Notes under the pieces: generated by a model | What the model was told of the DNA's origin: nothing | The model's input: only the letters and a program-made list of their open reading frames with translations | The model's database searches: none | Translations under genes and position numbers: made by a program | Assembly: GCA_013375385.1 (NCBI GenBank) | Contig: JABXJY010000152.1 | Span: forward strand, 1 to 6,720 | Direction: 5' to 3' | DNA from: Desulfobacterales bacterium | Lineage (GTDB): Bacteria > Desulfobacterota > DSM-4660 > Desulfatiglandales > B25-G16 | Length of the DNA: 6,720 nucleotides | In this document: in pieces, positions 5,515-6,720 of the stretch | How the letters are laid out: each line of letters opens with the position of its first letter | How positions within the stretch are numbered: the first letter of the stretch is position 1

Positions 5515-6450
5515 TTAACCGAGCCTCTCTAAATCATCTACAAGGCCCTGAACTGCCCCGGCTGACCTCTGAAGTGCCTCATTCTCTTCCTCTGTAAGCC
5601 TTATCTCTATAATCTCCTCAATCCCAGATGAACCGAGCTTTACCGGTACACCGATAAACAGATCATTTATACCATATTCACCTTGCAGGTAGGCAACACA
5701 GGGGAGGATCTTCTTTTTGTCCTTCAAAATCGCCTCCGCCATTTCTACAGCCCCAGATGAAGGGGCATAAAAGGCACTCGCTGTTTTCATCAAGCCCAAG
5801 ATCTCACCTCCGCCTTTTCTGGTTCTTTCAACAATGGCCTCGATTCTCTCGGCTGACATGAGCTCAGTTATAGGTATGCCTGCTACCGTGGAGTACCTGG
5901 GAAGAGGCACCATGGTATCGCCATGGGCACCAAGTACAAAGGCATGGGTATTCTCAACTGAGACATTGAGTTCCATTGCAATAAATGCCCTGAACCTGGC
6001 AGAGTCAAGAACACCTGCCATACCAATAACCCTTTTCTTGTCGAAACCGCTTGCCTCAAAGGCAACATGGCACATGGCATCCAAGGGATTGCTTACGATA
6101 ATTAAGATAGAGTTCGGCGCGACAGTTGAGATCTCCTTAATAACTGATTTCATGATACCCGCATTGGTTGAAAGAAGGTCATCCCTGCTCATTCCTGGCT
6201 TTCTGGGGATACCTGCCGTTACAATGACGAGATCCGAGTCTTTTGCAGCAGAGTAGTCGTTGGTTACACCAGTGATCCTTGAATCATGAGACTCTATAGG
6301 CGCAGCCTCAGCAAGATCAAGCGCCTTTCCAGCCGGCACTCCTTCCAAGACATCTATCAATACAACATCTGCCAATTCTTTTTCGGCGACCCTCATAGCG
6401 GCAGTCGCACCTACGTTTCCGGCCCCAACAATAGTCACTTTCTTTCTCAT
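5515..6450 (-). CDS. mdh: malate dehydrogenase (NAD-dependent, LDH-like type)
   Basis: The enzyme interconverts malate and oxaloacetate in the TCA cycle or its reductive branch. The 311-residue protein has the Rossmann GAGNVG (9-14) with Asp33 at the NAD-selecting position, then AGIPRKPGMSR (79-89). Arg83 is the residue that selects oxaloacetate over pyruvate in this superfamily. SNPLDAM (120-126), the catalytic pair Asp149 (VLDSARFR) and His176 (GAHGDTMVPL) are all present. The start is an ATG with AAAGGAG 7 nt upstream. A leader of about 90 nt with a perfect 9-bp inverted repeat precedes it. It is the first minus-strand gene after a divergent promoter region and is followed by repeat C. The oxaloacetate-using oadA lies nearby but is transcribed separately. 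Confidence 0.96.
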   Translation of the reverse strand: MRKKVTIVGAGNVGATAAMRVAEKELADVVLIDVLEGVPAGKALDLAEAAPIESHDSRITGVTNDYSAAKDSDLVIVTAGIPRKPGMSRDDLLSTNAGIMKSVIKEISTVAPNSILIIVSNPLDAMCHVAFEASGFDKKRVIGMAGVLDSARFRAFIAMELNVSVENTHAFVLGAHGDTMVPLPRYSTVAGIPITELMSAERIEAIVERTRKGGGEILGLMKTASAFYAPSSGAVEMAEAILKDKKKILPCVAYLQGEYGINDLFIGVPVKLGSSGIEEIIEIRLTEEENEALQRSAGAVQGLVDDLERLG

Positions 6451-6497
6451 CTCTTAACTCCTTTCATAAATAAACGTTTCGTAATTCCTGCAACTTA

Positions 6498-6527
6498 TTA
6501 AAGCTAAAGGACTTTTTGTAGCTTTAA
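6498..6527. promoter_or_regulatory. perfect 9-bp inverted repeat in the mdh leader (possible operator or hairpin)
   Basis: TTAAAGCTA (6498-6506) and TAGCTTTAA (6519-6527) are exact inverse copies 12 bp apart. They lie between the predicted mdh promoter and its ribosome binding site. With no U-tract after it on the minus strand it is not a classical terminator. A repressor site or a leader hairpin would fit. Confidence 0.45.
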
Positions 6528-6546
6528 CCTTTCGCCTCGTTTTGTT

Positions 6547-6575
6547 AGGCTATCTATCTTTCATTTGGTTGTCAA
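6547..6575 (-). promoter_or_regulatory. possible mdh promoter
   Basis: Minus-strand TTGACA (6570-6575), 17-nt spacer, TAGCCT (6547-6552). The -35 is perfect, the -10 matches only three of six. The predicted start gives a leader of about 90 nt. Confidence 0.45.
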
Positions 6576-6606
6576 GAAGCATAGTTTCCATGAAATGTCT
6601 TTTAAA

Positions 6607-6635
6607 TTGACACACAATTGGCTCTATCCTATACT
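6607..6635 (+). promoter_or_regulatory. near-consensus promoter pointing out of the window
   Basis: TTGACA (6607-6612), a 17-nt spacer and TATACT (6630-6635) make the best sigma-70 match in the window. It is divergent from mdh and followed after 13 nt by a strong Shine-Dalgarno (AGGGAGG, 6649-6655). Confidence 0.65.
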
Positions 6636-6662
6636 CCTTCTATCTGTAAGGGAGGCGAACCC

Positions 6663-6713
6663 ATGCCCACCAGACTTGCATCTCTTGCGATAACTATTGG
6701 AGAAACTAAGTGA
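6663..6713 (+). CDS. 16-codon ORF, possible leader peptide
   Basis: An ATG 7 nt after AGGGAGG and about 20 nt after the predicted transcription start opens the ORF MPTRLASLAITIGETK, which ends in TGA at 6711-6713. The promoter, ribosome binding site and start are correctly spaced, so translation is likely. The peptide is too short to assign. It could be a leader peptide, a small protein, or the true start of a gene broken by a frameshift. The window ends 7 nt later. No homology is recognised. Confidence 0.35.
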   Translation: MPTRLASLAITIGETK

Positions 6714-6720
6714 AATTTAG

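Overview
The window looks like a piece of chromosome from a Gram-negative (diderm) bacterium. kdsA makes the Kdo precursor of lipopolysaccharide. The mix of genes and repeat types suggests the Desulfobacterota (former Deltaproteobacteria) or a neighbouring phylum, but that placement is from memory and weak. No phage, CRISPR or complete transposon is visible.

All five intact protein genes lie on the minus strand, so they read right to left: mdh (malate dehydrogenase), a comB-family phosphatase, trxB (thioredoxin reductase), a carboxyltransferase of the oxaloacetate decarboxylase/pyruvate carboxylase type (oadA) and kdsA. A tRNA-Ala(GGC) on the plus strand sits between trxB and oadA. Gaps of about 130 to 580 bp, several with promoter-like sites, separate the genes, so this is a string of separately expressed housekeeping genes and not one operon. 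oadA and mdh meet metabolically at oxaloacetate (C4/anaplerotic metabolism), trxB serves thiol redox, and kdsA serves envelope synthesis.

Region by region: 1-231 holds a REP-like palindromic repeat and a short 'AAAGTGCCTAAAGT' type repeat that runs into the end of kdsA. Between kdsA and oadA (1110-1689) lies a decayed plus-strand larE gene (sulfur transferase of the nickel-pincer cofactor pathway), readable in three successive frames. Next come hairpins after oadA, then oadA itself, which is clearly richer in G+C than its neighbours, then the tRNA and trxB. comB is bracketed by two oppositely oriented copies of a 120-125 bp inverted-repeat element. Past mdh, a divergent promoter pair points out of the window, with a near-consensus plus-strand promoter, a strong Shine-Dalgarno and a 16-codon ORF at the right edge.

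The most notable points are the larE fossil and the MITE-like repeat family. The family supplies the stop codons of kdsA and comB, brackets comB, and seems to carry a promoter for trxB. I did not find a convincing new multi-gene system.
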